Shown here in pieces: positions 16,555 through 24,732 of a stretch of DNA of 64,000 nucleotides (its first letter is position 1; each line of letters opens with the position of its first letter). The position numbers and the translations under genes were made by a program. Source of the DNA: Photobacterium sp. SKA34 (lineage in GTDB: Bacteria; Pseudomonadota; Gammaproteobacteria; Enterobacterales; Vibrionaceae); assembly GCF_000153325.1 (NCBI RefSeq), contig NZ_CH724142.1, positions 659,089 through 723,088 of the forward strand, in the 5' to 3' direction. The notes under the pieces were generated by a model. That model searched no databases. It saw only the letters and a list, made by a program, of their open reading frames with translations, and was not told the DNA's origin.

Positions 16555-19407
16555 ATGCCTTCATCTTTCCCTCGCTATTTAGTCGGTATCGACCTAGGGA
16601 CAACGCACACCGTTGTAGCTTACGCTGAAATTACAGATCATCTTGAAAATAGCCCTATGCATATTTTCAATATCGATCAACTTATTGCACCGGGCGAAGT
16701 CGCTCGAAAACCTCTACTACCCTCTTTCCGTTATCACCCCGCTCAAGGTGAAATGGATGCAACGCAACTTGTCTTACCATGGAACCCTGAACCAGTTAAC
16801 GGCGAAATTGATACCGTGATCATTGGTGAGTTAGCCCGTGAACTGGGTGCAAAAGTTGAAGGTCGACAAGTGGTGAGTGCCAAGAGCTGGCTATCTCATC
16901 CCAACGTTGATCGTAACGAAGCTATTTTGCCTTGGTCATCAACCGCATCTAAGTCGGATGTTAAGAAAGTTTCTCCTGTCATTGCGAGTGCCAGCTACTT
17001 AAACCATGTTCGTCAATCATGGGATTATCACCATAAAAATGCCAAGCTTGCCGATCAAGAAGTAGTGATCACAGTGCCTGCATCATTTGATGAAGCCGCA
17101 CGTGCGTTAACACTGCAAGCAGCAGAGTTAGCAGGATTAAATAAAGTCTTATTGCTAGAAGAGCCGCAAGCGGTATGTTACGACTGGTACGCACAAAATA
17201 AAGATAACGCTGATGAATTACTAAAAGACATACCACTATTAATGGTATGTGATGTGGGTGGCGGTACAACCGATTTAAGCTTAATAAAAGTCGGTAGCAA
17301 AGATAATAAGCTAACCCTTGATCGTATAGGTGTTGGCGATCACTTAATGCTTGGTGGTGATAACCTTGATTTATCACTGGCTCATGTTGCCGAGCAACGT
17401 CTAAACGGTGAATCAAACAAACTCAGTCAATCTGCTTTATCAAAGCTTATTCAACAAACACGTAAAGTGAAAGAAAGCTTATTATCTGGTAATGCGCCAG
17501 ATACAGCAAAAGTAACGATGCTTGGTAGCGGCTCACGATTGATTGGTGGTGCCAAAAGTATTGAGTTAAATCGTGACGAAGTGCATCGCATTGCGCTAGA
17601 CGGTTTCTTCCCAATGACAACTTACAATGAGCAACCAAGCCAACGTCAAGCTGCAATGGTCGAATTTGGTTTACCCTATGCGGCAGATCCTGCCATTAGT
17701 AAACACATTGCACAATTTATCGATCTTCACGATCATGTCTGTCGCGATGCGTTCAAAGAAAATGGTATTGAAATCAATGAAGATCAACCAGCAATACCTG
17801 TTGCCGTACTGCTAAATGGTGGTGTCTTTAACAGCCCATTATTAACTGAACGTACATTAAATCTTCTTTCTTCATGGCGTGAAAATAACCACATCGCTGA
17901 ACTTAAAAATATTCACCCAGATCTTGCGGTTGCCTTTGGCGCTGTCGCTTATGCCAAAGCCCGTCATGGCGCGCAACTGAAAATTGGTGGTGGCTCTGCC
18001 CGTTCTTTCTTCCTTGTTATTGGTCAAAATAAAGACATAAAACAAGGTATCTGTTTATTACCTAAAGGTATTGAAGAGAGCACAGAAGTAAATTTAACCC
18101 ATCGTAAATTTGCTTTAACCTTGGGTGAACCCGTGCGCTTCAATCTTGTTTCCACTACAGATGAGAAATACTCAGAAGTCGGTGAACTGGTTGATATTAT
18201 CGGTGATGGTTTTGTTACTTTGCCGCCGTTTATTGCGACTCTTGATAGTGAGCGAGACCGTAGCGAATTAGCTGCAAATCAAAAAGATCGTGAAGAAGTG
18301 ACCTTAGCATGTCAGCTAACTGAAGTCGGCACCCTTCAGATCGAAGCTGTTAGCATTGCGGATCCAAAAAAACGCTGGAAAGTTGAATTTGCGATCCGAA
18401 AAGATCTCGCTAAATTACATCGTGGTGATATCGATAGCACCCTTGCTGAATGTGAACTTCCTCCGCGAATGAATGACGCCATTTATGCAATCAAAAAAGT
18501 CTATGGTGGCAGCAAGAATAGCGATAACAGTAAAGCGGCGAAAACGTTGCGTAACGATCTTGATAAGATGCTGGGTAAACGTGATAACTGGGAAACCCCA
18601 TGTTTACGTGAATTAGCTAACACACTGTTAGAAAGTAAAAAGCGTCGTCGTCGTTCAGATCTTCATGAACGTAACTGGTTAAAACTTATAGGCTTTACCA
18701 TGCGTCCGGGGTTTGGCTACCCTGCAGATGATTTCCGTATGAATGAAATTTTGGCATTGTACCAGCAAGGTATCCAATTTGAGTCCAATACCCAAACTTG
18801 GTGTGACTGGTGGACCTTCTGGCGCCGTGTTGCCGGTGGTTTAACCCAAGAGCAACAATTAGTAATCTATAAAGACATTGCTAAATACATCACTCCTGGT
18901 GCAAGTCGTAATGCCAAACTGAATAAAGAACTGCAAGAACGTAGTTATGAAGACATGGTACGTTTAGCCGCTTCGCTTGAACATTTGCCTTTTGACAAAA
19001 AGCTTCAGCTTATTGAGTGGCTATTTGGACGCTTACAGAAAGCCCAATACGCACAAGCACATTGGTGGGCGATTGGCCGTATTGCTACACGTACCCCTTT
19101 CTATGGTTCAACTCACAATCTTCTATCGGCAGAGCATATCTCCTTCTGTTTACCAGAGCTGATGGAGTTTGATTGGCGTAAAGAACCCTATATTGGCTTT
19201 GCAGCTGTTATGATGACACGTAAAATAGGTGATCGTAACTTAGATATTAATGATGACTTACGACAACAAGTTATTGATAAGCTTAAAGCAAGTCGTGCTC
19301 CTGAAAGCTGGGTTGAAATGGTATCGGAAATTAAGATATTAACTGAAGATGAAACCAAGCGCGTCTTTGGTGATGCTTTACCCAATGGTTTAAGATTAAT
19401 TGGCTAA
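16555..19407 (+). CDS. Hsp70-family ATPase with C-terminal DUF3731-like extension (950 aa)
   Basis: The N-terminal 600 residues parallel the preceding gene product: GIDLGTTH at 11-18, VSAKSWLSHPNVDR, VCDVGGGTTDLS near 231 and LLNGGVFNSPLL near 419. About 320 further residues (roughly 630-950) form a Trp- and Arg-rich helical extension (SKKRRRRSDLHERNWLKLIGFTMRPGFGYP, WCDWWTFWRRVAGG) of the DUF3731 type. The gene starts after a 151-base gap containing a stable hairpin. Paired short and long Hsp70 paralogues suggest a hetero-complex or a division of labour. GGAG lies six bases before the ATG. Confidence 0.9.
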   Translation: MPSSFPRYLVGIDLGTTHTVVAYAEITDHLENSPMHIFNIDQLIAPGEVARKPLLPSFRYHPAQGEMDATQLVLPWNPEPVNGEIDTVIIGELARELGAKVEGRQVVSAKSWLSHPNVDRNEAILPWSSTASKSDVKKVSPVIASASYLNHVRQSWDYHHKNAKLADQEVVITVPASFDEAARALTLQAAELAGLNKVLLLEEPQAVCYDWYAQNKDNADELLKDIPLLMVCDVGGGTTDLSLIKVGSKDNKLTLDRIGVGDHLMLGGDNLDLSLAHVAEQRLNGESNKLSQSALSKLIQQTRKVKESLLSGNAPDTAKVTMLGSGSRLIGGAKSIELNRDEVHRIALDGFFPMTTYNEQPSQRQAAMVEFGLPYAADPAISKHIAQFIDLHDHVCRDAFKENGIEINEDQPAIPVAVLLNGGVFNSPLLTERTLNLLSSWRENNHIAELKNIHPDLAVAFGAVAYAKARHGAQLKIGGGSARSFFLVIGQNKDIKQGICLLPKGIEESTEVNLTHRKFALTLGEPVRFNLVSTTDEKYSEVGELVDIIGDGFVTLPPFIATLDSERDRSELAANQKDREEVTLACQLTEVGTLQIEAVSIADPKKRWKVEFAIRKDLAKLHRGDIDSTLAECELPPRMNDAIYAIKKVYGGSKNSDNSKAAKTLRNDLDKMLGKRDNWETPCLRELANTLLESKKRRRRSDLHERNWLKLIGFTMRPGFGYPADDFRMNEILALYQQGIQFESNTQTWCDWWTFWRRVAGGLTQEQQLVIYKDIAKYITPGASRNAKLNKELQERSYEDMVRLAASLEHLPFDKKLQLIEWLFGRLQKAQYAQAHWWAIGRIATRTPFYGSTHNLLSAEHISFCLPELMEFDWRKEPYIGFAAVMMTRKIGDRNLDINDDLRQQVIDKLKASRAPESWVEMVSEIKILTEDETKRVFGDALPNGLRLIG

Positions 19408-19442
19408 TCTAGTTATTGGTAAAATTTAACCATACTTCATTA

Positions 19443-19467
19443 AAGGATGAGTATTTCACTCATCCTT
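19443..19467 (+). terminator. Probable terminator of the Hsp70 operon
   Basis: 10-bp stem AAGGATGAGT / ACTCATCCTT with loop ATTTC. The T tail is short (CCATCATTTAT). The bases from here to 19731 are AT-rich with no recognisable feature except a presumed promoter for the next gene. Confidence 0.7.
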
Positions 19468-19731
19468 CCATCATTTATGAAATATAATATCTGTGTTTTA
19501 TTACTTATCCGTTGATAAATATAAATAAACAAAGAGAATCCATTAAAATTCTGAATGAATATCTACTTTTAATAACGAAAGCCTAATCTATTAATCTTCT
19601 GTTAAGGTTCGTATTGTTATTGTCTTATTAACAGCATTTGTTTGCTTGTTTTATTAACAAGTAAAGCTATTGAGGACTCTCTATAACCCCTCAATAAAGA
19701 CATTTAAATATACAGAAGAGTAGAAGTCATT

Positions 19732-19935
19732 ATGAATAATTCTCAATTCCACATCATTGCACAACGTATTTTTAAGTCAGAAAATCAACGTGTTGCTGTA
19801 GCTGCCGTTGTTTTTGATGGTTTATCAAGCTATGAGGCAGAAAAGCGTTACGAACTTCCTAAAGGCACATTGTCACGTAACGTGCGTAAATATAAAAATG
19901 AAGTAAAGTACATTGAGTCTGTATCAGCAGCTTAA
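19732..19935 (+). CDS. Small HTH protein resembling KorA/TrfB-type DNA-binding domains, 67 aa
   Basis: A single-domain protein. Residues about 20-55 fit a helix-turn-helix, with SSYEAEKRYELPKGTLSRNVRKYK as turn and recognition helix, which recalls the TrfB/KorA fold. The terminus is short and polar. It is monocistronic, with a strong terminator 85 bases downstream. Its target is unknown. The plasmid-like flavour of the fold is the only sign of possible transfer, and base composition looks native. Confidence 0.65.
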   Translation: MNNSQFHIIAQRIFKSENQRVAVAAVVFDGLSSYEAEKRYELPKGTLSRNVRKYKNEVKYIESVSAA

Positions 19936-20019
19936 TCTGTAATATAGAAATAATGAGCTTTCCCATACATATAACTGTATAGATAAAAAAACAAACGAAA
20001 GCTTAATACTGGTGAGTAT

Positions 20020-20049
20020 AAAAAAGGAGAGTTGATACTCTCCTTTTTT
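20020..20049. terminator. Bidirectional intrinsic terminator
   Basis: Stem AAAAAAGGAGAGT / ACTCTCCTTTTTT with loop TGAT. It lies between the convergent small HTH gene and the ABC permease gene. Confidence 0.92.
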
Positions 20050-20061
20050 ATTGTTCATTCT

Positions 20062-20895
20062 TTATTTACCCGACCTAAATCTAACAGTAAGAACAAAGAA
20101 ACTAACCGCAATAATGAATAACCCCATCAGTGTTGGACTACCAATTGCTATTAATGTCCTCCATGGATGATCACTCATTAATATATTAATTGACAAATTG
20201 TTGACTTGACTTATCCAATCACCAATAGTTGTTGAATTAAAAACAATAGATCCCATTATTTTAATAAGTAATATCATTACAAATATTGTAATTAAGGGAT
20301 GTTCATTAAATTGAGAAATAAAGAATATAATACAAGCGACAGGCAATAACGCTAAACTCATGGCTGCCATTGTCGATATAAATTCACCATAATGCTGACC
20401 TAATACCACAAGATTAACTGAGTAATCCGCTAATAAACTTTGTGGAATAAACCATTGTCCGACAAACCAAACGGTTAGATCAGCAAACAACAATAAGAAA
20501 GAAGCAATGATCGGTATAATAACTAAAGCAAAGGCGAGTTTGACAGCTATCGCTTTAGCATCCGACACCGGCATTGAATGCCAAAAAGCTAAACTGCCCT
20601 CTTTTCTCTCTTTAGACAATGTTCTTGCTGTATAGGTAAAAAAGCAAACTAACGTCACCAGCCCTGCCAGCATAAAATTAATTACCCCAATAATACCCGC
20701 AAATGAATTGCTATCAGTAAAATTTGGCGACCAATTTTCAAGCCCTGATGATTGCACATTAAATGATAAATTGTGGCTATTACTTATAATAAATATGATG
20801 CAAATAATCGAAAAAGCAGCAAGAAATAGTGGTAAACGGGTGACGAGCTTATGCTCAATCAATTCTTTAGTTAACAATGCTTTTATTGGGTTCAT
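20062..20895 (-). CDS. ABC-2-type transporter permease
   Basis: A 277-residue integral membrane protein with six predicted hydrophobic segments. The motif TLSKERKEGSLAFWHSMPVSD between the second and third segments is typical of ABC-2 permeases of the YtrC/BcrB type. Its start overlaps the end of the ATP-binding gene by four bases (ATGA), so the two are translated together. The substrate is not evident; related pairs export peptides or lipids or respond to antimicrobial stress. Confidence 0.85.
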   Translation of the reverse strand: MNPIKALLTKELIEHKLVTRLPLFLAAFSIICIIFIISNSHNLSFNVQSSGLENWSPNFTDSNSFAGIIGVINFMLAGLVTLVCFFTYTARTLSKERKEGSLAFWHSMPVSDAKAIAVKLAFALVIIPIIASFLLLFADLTVWFVGQWFIPQSLLADYSVNLVVLGQHYGEFISTMAAMSLALLPVACIIFFISQFNEHPLITIFVMILLIKIMGSIVFNSTTIGDWISQVNNLSINILMSDHPWRTLIAIGSPTLMGLFIIAVSFFVLTVRFRSGK

Positions 20896-21764
20896 AAAGC
20901 CTCCTGCTGCTTGGCAATAAATATATCAGCAAGACTTGGCTTAGTAACTGTTCCTAATATTGCTAATTCAGTTGGTGAAATATTCTCAAACAATAAACGG
21001 TGTTGGCCTAAACCTGCTTTACAACTAATCGGTTTTAACTTTTTAGCTTTATCAATATGTTGCTCATCAACCGAAAGGATATTAAAACGCTCAGATAAAT
21101 CGCTAAGTTGTCCTTGCAATACAGTTCGCCCTTTTTTCAAAACCAACACATCTGTCAGCATATGAGTTATTTCATCAACTTCATGGCTTGCAATAATCAA
21201 GGCTCTTTCGCCCTCATGAAACCATTCCATTAAATAACGATAAAAGGTTTCACGGTACATTAAATCAAGACCTAGCGTCGGCTCATCAAGAATTAAAACA
21301 TTCACATCTGTCGACATCACAAGTGCAAGATGCAACTGTACTTTCATTCCTTTAGATAAAGCAGCAATTTTACTTTTTAATGAGATATTGGTCTGGGCTA
21401 AGTAAGCTGTCATCTTCTGTTGATCATAACGAGGATGCACACCTTGTACATATTTCATTACTTGCTTAACAGTCATCCATTCCGGTAATACTGCAACATC
21501 AGATATATAGCCAAGACGCTCTACAATTTTTGCCCGTTGCTTTTGTGGTGATAAACCAAAAATAGTTAATTCACCGCTATGGTTATGCATACCCAGTATA
21601 GCTTTAATTAATGTCGATTTTCCTGCGCCATTATGCCCAAGTAAGCCTAAAACCTGTCCCGATTTTAGCTCAAAGCTAATATCACTCAATACTTCATTAT
21701 TTTGGTACGCTTTACTGATGTGTTGGGCTGAGATAAATGTAAGATCTACATAGCTTTTATTCAC
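20892..21764 (-). CDS. ABC transporter ATP-binding protein
   Basis: A 290-residue ATPase with Walker A GHNGAGKST (about residues 43-51), signature LSKGMKVQL, Walker B VNVLILDEPTLGLD and H-loop IIASHE. The LSKGM form of the signature is typical of exporters of the BcrA/YtrB group. The start is GTG with AGGAA seven bases upstream. Operons of this type often begin with a GntR-family repressor; none is seen here, only a 520-base gene-free stretch. Confidence 0.9.
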   Translation of the reverse strand: MNKSYVDLTFISAQHISKAYQNNEVLSDISFELKSGQVLGLLGHNGAGKSTLIKAILGMHNHSGELTIFGLSPQKQRAKIVERLGYISDVAVLPEWMTVKQVMKYVQGVHPRYDQQKMTAYLAQTNISLKSKIAALSKGMKVQLHLALVMSTDVNVLILDEPTLGLDLMYRETFYRYLMEWFHEGERALIIASHEVDEITHMLTDVLVLKKGRTVLQGQLSDLSERFNILSVDEQHIDKAKKLKPISCKAGLGQHRLLFENISPTELAILGTVTKPSLADIFIAKQQEAL

Positions 21765-21809
21765 GTCCGTTTCCTTTGGAAATACCTAATAACACTTATT
21801 ATTGGCTTG

Positions 21810-21839
21810 TTTATAGTAGAGTAACGAGAAGATCGGCAA
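21810..21839 (-). promoter_or_regulatory. Putative sigma-70 promoter of the ABC exporter operon
   Basis: On the minus strand, TTGCCG (21839-21834), an 18-base spacer and TATAAA (21815-21810), about 45 bases before the GTG start. Confidence 0.45.
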
Positions 21840-22286
21840 TGAATCAACTGTTAAAAAGAGAATGGTTTTATATTTAGATGAAATATATGAGGATAAAAGT
21901 TAATAGTACTCAGGTTAGCAATAAAAGATCTCACTTATGCAAAGTGATAAATATAAAGCTCCTTCATAAGGATAAATAGCATTTTCGACTTAGATCTATT
22001 CTTCTCTCGATTATTTTGCTAATGCCAAGTCATCATATTATTAAAACAAATATCGCGGTAAATAGCAGTCAAATGCAATATAGATAGACCAATAGAAAGC
22101 GTCAACAAACGTACACAGAGTATTGAAGAGAACACACTCTGTATACGACAGCAATTCTAAAGTAATAAAGCAATCTATTAGGAATGCGATATATAATTTA
22201 TATAAAACAAAATGATACAAAACTTGTTGTATATTTTATATGTAATTATAGCTCTGTTTATAAATCAATAAACTGCTTGATACTGT
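21840..22286. other. Gene-free AT-rich region
   Basis: Apart from the promoter just described, there is no hairpin, operator or coding signal that I trust. A 68-codon plus-strand frame at 22184-22390 overlaps the next gene antisense and looks spurious. Confidence 0.4.
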
Positions 22287-22592
22287 TTAGGCTTCATATT
22301 CATCATCTAAGAGCTCATAAGGAGAGACGTCATCTTTTTCCATCATGGCTAATATTTCAATCATACGCGTATGGCGTGATTCTTGTTTAAATTCATGCAG
22401 AACAGCAATAAGGTTGTTTATTTTTTGGAGCGGTATTCTTTTAATCACTGCTTTTTGACGACCAGGGACTTCATCGGCAAAATCAATCAAAATCTGACGG
22501 TAGTCGACACGTGTTTCTTTGACAACGCCCGTCTCTTCTACACTCTTTAACATTGCACTCAGCGCTTTTTCTGCAGCTGCGAAACTATCCAT
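22287..22592 (-). CDS. Conserved hypothetical protein, 101 aa
   Basis: A small soluble, helical protein with an acidic tail (MMEKDDVSPYELLDDEYEA) and a basic middle (PGRQKAVIKRIPLQK). There is no signal peptide or known motif. It stands alone between two gene-free stretches. The start ATG has GAGGTAAT upstream on its strand. Function unknown. Confidence 0.65.
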   Translation of the reverse strand: MDSFAAAEKALSAMLKSVEETGVVKETRVDYRQILIDFADEVPGRQKAVIKRIPLQKINNLIAVLHEFKQESRHTRMIEILAMMEKDDVSPYELLDDEYEA

Positions 22593-23146
22593 TAATTACC
22601 TCGAGGACACAAATCCGCTACGGTATAAAGTACCGTATCATTTATTCGTAAAATCACTAATACCAAGCTTGATGTTGCATTAGTTTCTACATATATAGTC
22701 TTAATGATATTAACACCCCAACAAAGAATCGTGGGCTGATAACTGTAAACACCAATGAATTGTTCACCAATTAGATCTGATTCTTTAATTATAATTGAAA
22801 TCTACAATTTCGTATAACAGGGAGTGTTACTTAGACAGATATTACTCTCTGTTGTGATGATTGTGAATACATAATTAAGTAAAAATTTAATTCAGAGTCT
22901 AAAACTCACAGACCCTTATTGGAATTGTACAAAAAAAAAGGACACAATAATGACTCGTCATTCATATTTATAACCAGAATCACATATTCATTATTATCAC
23001 TATCACTGTGTTTCAATTGAAATTTGTCAAGATGAACTTGTAGATACCAAAATCTAACTTTACCGCTGCAGTAAAGCACAACTATTAAGGTTTATAAAAT
23101 AATAGACTATAGTTAGCGCCATATCATCTTTGTTATAGGTTTTACT
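22593..23146. other. Gene-free region between the hypothetical gene and the RNase T2 gene
   Basis: About 550 AT-rich bases with no open frame of note and no convincing hairpin. It should hold the promoters of both divergent neighbours. AGGT at 23137-23140 is the likely ribosome site of the RNase gene. Confidence 0.4.
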
Positions 23147-24160
23147 GTGCGTAAACATCAACAAACACTAACAGCGCTTTTCATATGTACACTTTTCTCT
23201 TTCTCTAGTTTTAGCTCTTATGCCTCCATTGCAACCTCTGGTGGTTTTACAGCAACACAAAATTGCGAAGCCTTCCAATCTTTTCGTAAACAAACGAACC
23301 CTTATGACACTAAACTTGTAGTCGGTAAACAGTATCAAATAAAAGCGGTCAATGAACGCGACTATCGCTGGGTTCATATTCTTGTACCAGATGCTAAACC
23401 TTCTGTTCGCTGGGTAAGTAAAGACTGTGGTACTGTTAATTTAAGCCAAAACCTCACCGACCCAGCCAAAAAGCATGACAATAAGTATTCGAACTCTCGT
23501 AAAAGTTGTAGTTCGGTTGGAGATTTTGATTCTTATGTCTTAGCACTTACTTGGCAGCCAGGCTTTTGTGAACACTTTAGCTATAAAGGTACAAAGCCTG
23601 AATGTAATGCAATTAACGATGGTAAGTTAAAAATCACCAACTTAACATTACATGGTTTATGGCCGAATAAAGCAAGTTGTGGAACCACCTATGGTTACTG
23701 TGATCGTTTCGCTCGATTAGACCTTTCTCGTAACACCATAAACCAAATTGCACCGTGGATGCCTAACTTCTACTACCAAACCAAATTTGGTGAATATGAA
23801 TGGAAAAAGCATGGCACTTGTCAAACGCGTAATGCTAACGACTACTTCATAACAGCAACAAAACTGGTTGAAAAAGTAGACGCCTCTCCTATCGGATCAT
23901 TTATTAAAGATAATATTGGTCGTAATGTCTCTGTATCTAGTTTTAAGAAGAAACTCGTTGCCAGCTTTGGTCGCAATGCCGTTGACCGTATCAGCCTATC
24001 CTGTACTCAGGGTAAGTTCCTGAATGAAGTTCGCCTCAATTTAGGAATAGATATCGATTTGAGTAAACCGATTGTTGATTTACTTAAGGCAGGTCCAAAA
24101 AACAGAGTATTTTACGGAAACTGCCGTAAAATGATTTATATTGAAGATTCTGGTAAGTAA
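23147..24160 (+). CDS. Secreted/periplasmic RNase T2-family ribonuclease (RNase I-like) with extra N-terminal domain
   Basis: A broad-specificity endoribonuclease. There is a signal peptide (residues 1-26, ending SSYAS). The two catalytic boxes are present: LTLHGLWPN, with catalytic His169, and EWKKHGTC (218-225), with Glu218 and His222. Many cysteines fit periplasmic disulfides. At 337 residues it is longer than E. coli RNase I (268): about 100 residues between the signal peptide and the RNase domain (from about 125) form a separate region with its own Cys pair and an SH3-like feel. It starts with GTG, with AGGT six bases upstream. Likely roles are RNA scavenging or stress turnover of RNA. 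Confidence 0.9.
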   Translation: MRKHQQTLTALFICTLFSFSSFSSYASIATSGGFTATQNCEAFQSFRKQTNPYDTKLVVGKQYQIKAVNERDYRWVHILVPDAKPSVRWVSKDCGTVNLSQNLTDPAKKHDNKYSNSRKSCSSVGDFDSYVLALTWQPGFCEHFSYKGTKPECNAINDGKLKITNLTLHGLWPNKASCGTTYGYCDRFARLDLSRNTINQIAPWMPNFYYQTKFGEYEWKKHGTCQTRNANDYFITATKLVEKVDASPIGSFIKDNIGRNVSVSSFKKKLVASFGRNAVDRISLSCTQGKFLNEVRLNLGIDIDLSKPIVDLLKAGPKNRVFYGNCRKMIYIEDSGK

Positions 24161-24732
24161 TATAAAAAGGGGGAACCAATATTTATCCCTTACTTTTTCG
24201 GTTATATTTTTAAGCCGTGTAAGTGTCATTCAATATAATAATGTAATGACTATTTATCTCGGTTTACAGACATCTTTAATCTGCTATTTATTCTCTTATC
24301 TAGCTTTTTATCAAAAAATAAAATAGCACCTTAAAACTTAAAAACACACAAATATTCTTAAACCATAATAATGCACAGTGTTTATTTGAGTAAGTTCACC
24401 ACCACCAAACAAAAAAACATAACCAACTGATTTAGATACAAAAAAACACAACACACACAAAAAAATGTAACACGTTACATAGATTTGATTCTTTTTTTGT
24501 GATATAAAGCCGATTGGATTTTTAGTGATTTATGCTACCTTGCATGGCGTTTGGAGCAGCTAAGTCGGTGAGATGTTTGATGGTTGTTATACGTTCACTA
24601 AAGAATATTCATTCAATATTAATTATAAAAAATACCATCATACAAGCCGATAAATTTAGAACACTCAATAAATATGAATGTTCCTATTCACTTAATTATC
24701 TGGATGATTAAGTTTTATTAACAGGAAAAGTT
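24161..24732. promoter_or_regulatory. Intergenic region before AGCS symporter with operator-like palindrome
   Basis: Contains the near-perfect palindrome ATGTAACACGTTACAT (24465-24480; 7-bp arms, 2-base centre), about 250 bases before the symporter start. It is a plausible repressor or activator site of unknown owner. A weak hairpin follows the RNase gene (AAGGGG...CCCTT, 24168-24191). No glycine-riboswitch sequence is seen here, unlike the paralogous symporter at 41216. Confidence 0.45.

Noticed and set aside
24361..24732. A second glycine riboswitch before the AGCS gene at 24733
   Set aside because: None of the conserved aptamer blocks (GGAGAG, GCCGAAG, CAGGCAAAAGGAC) is present; only a palindrome was found.
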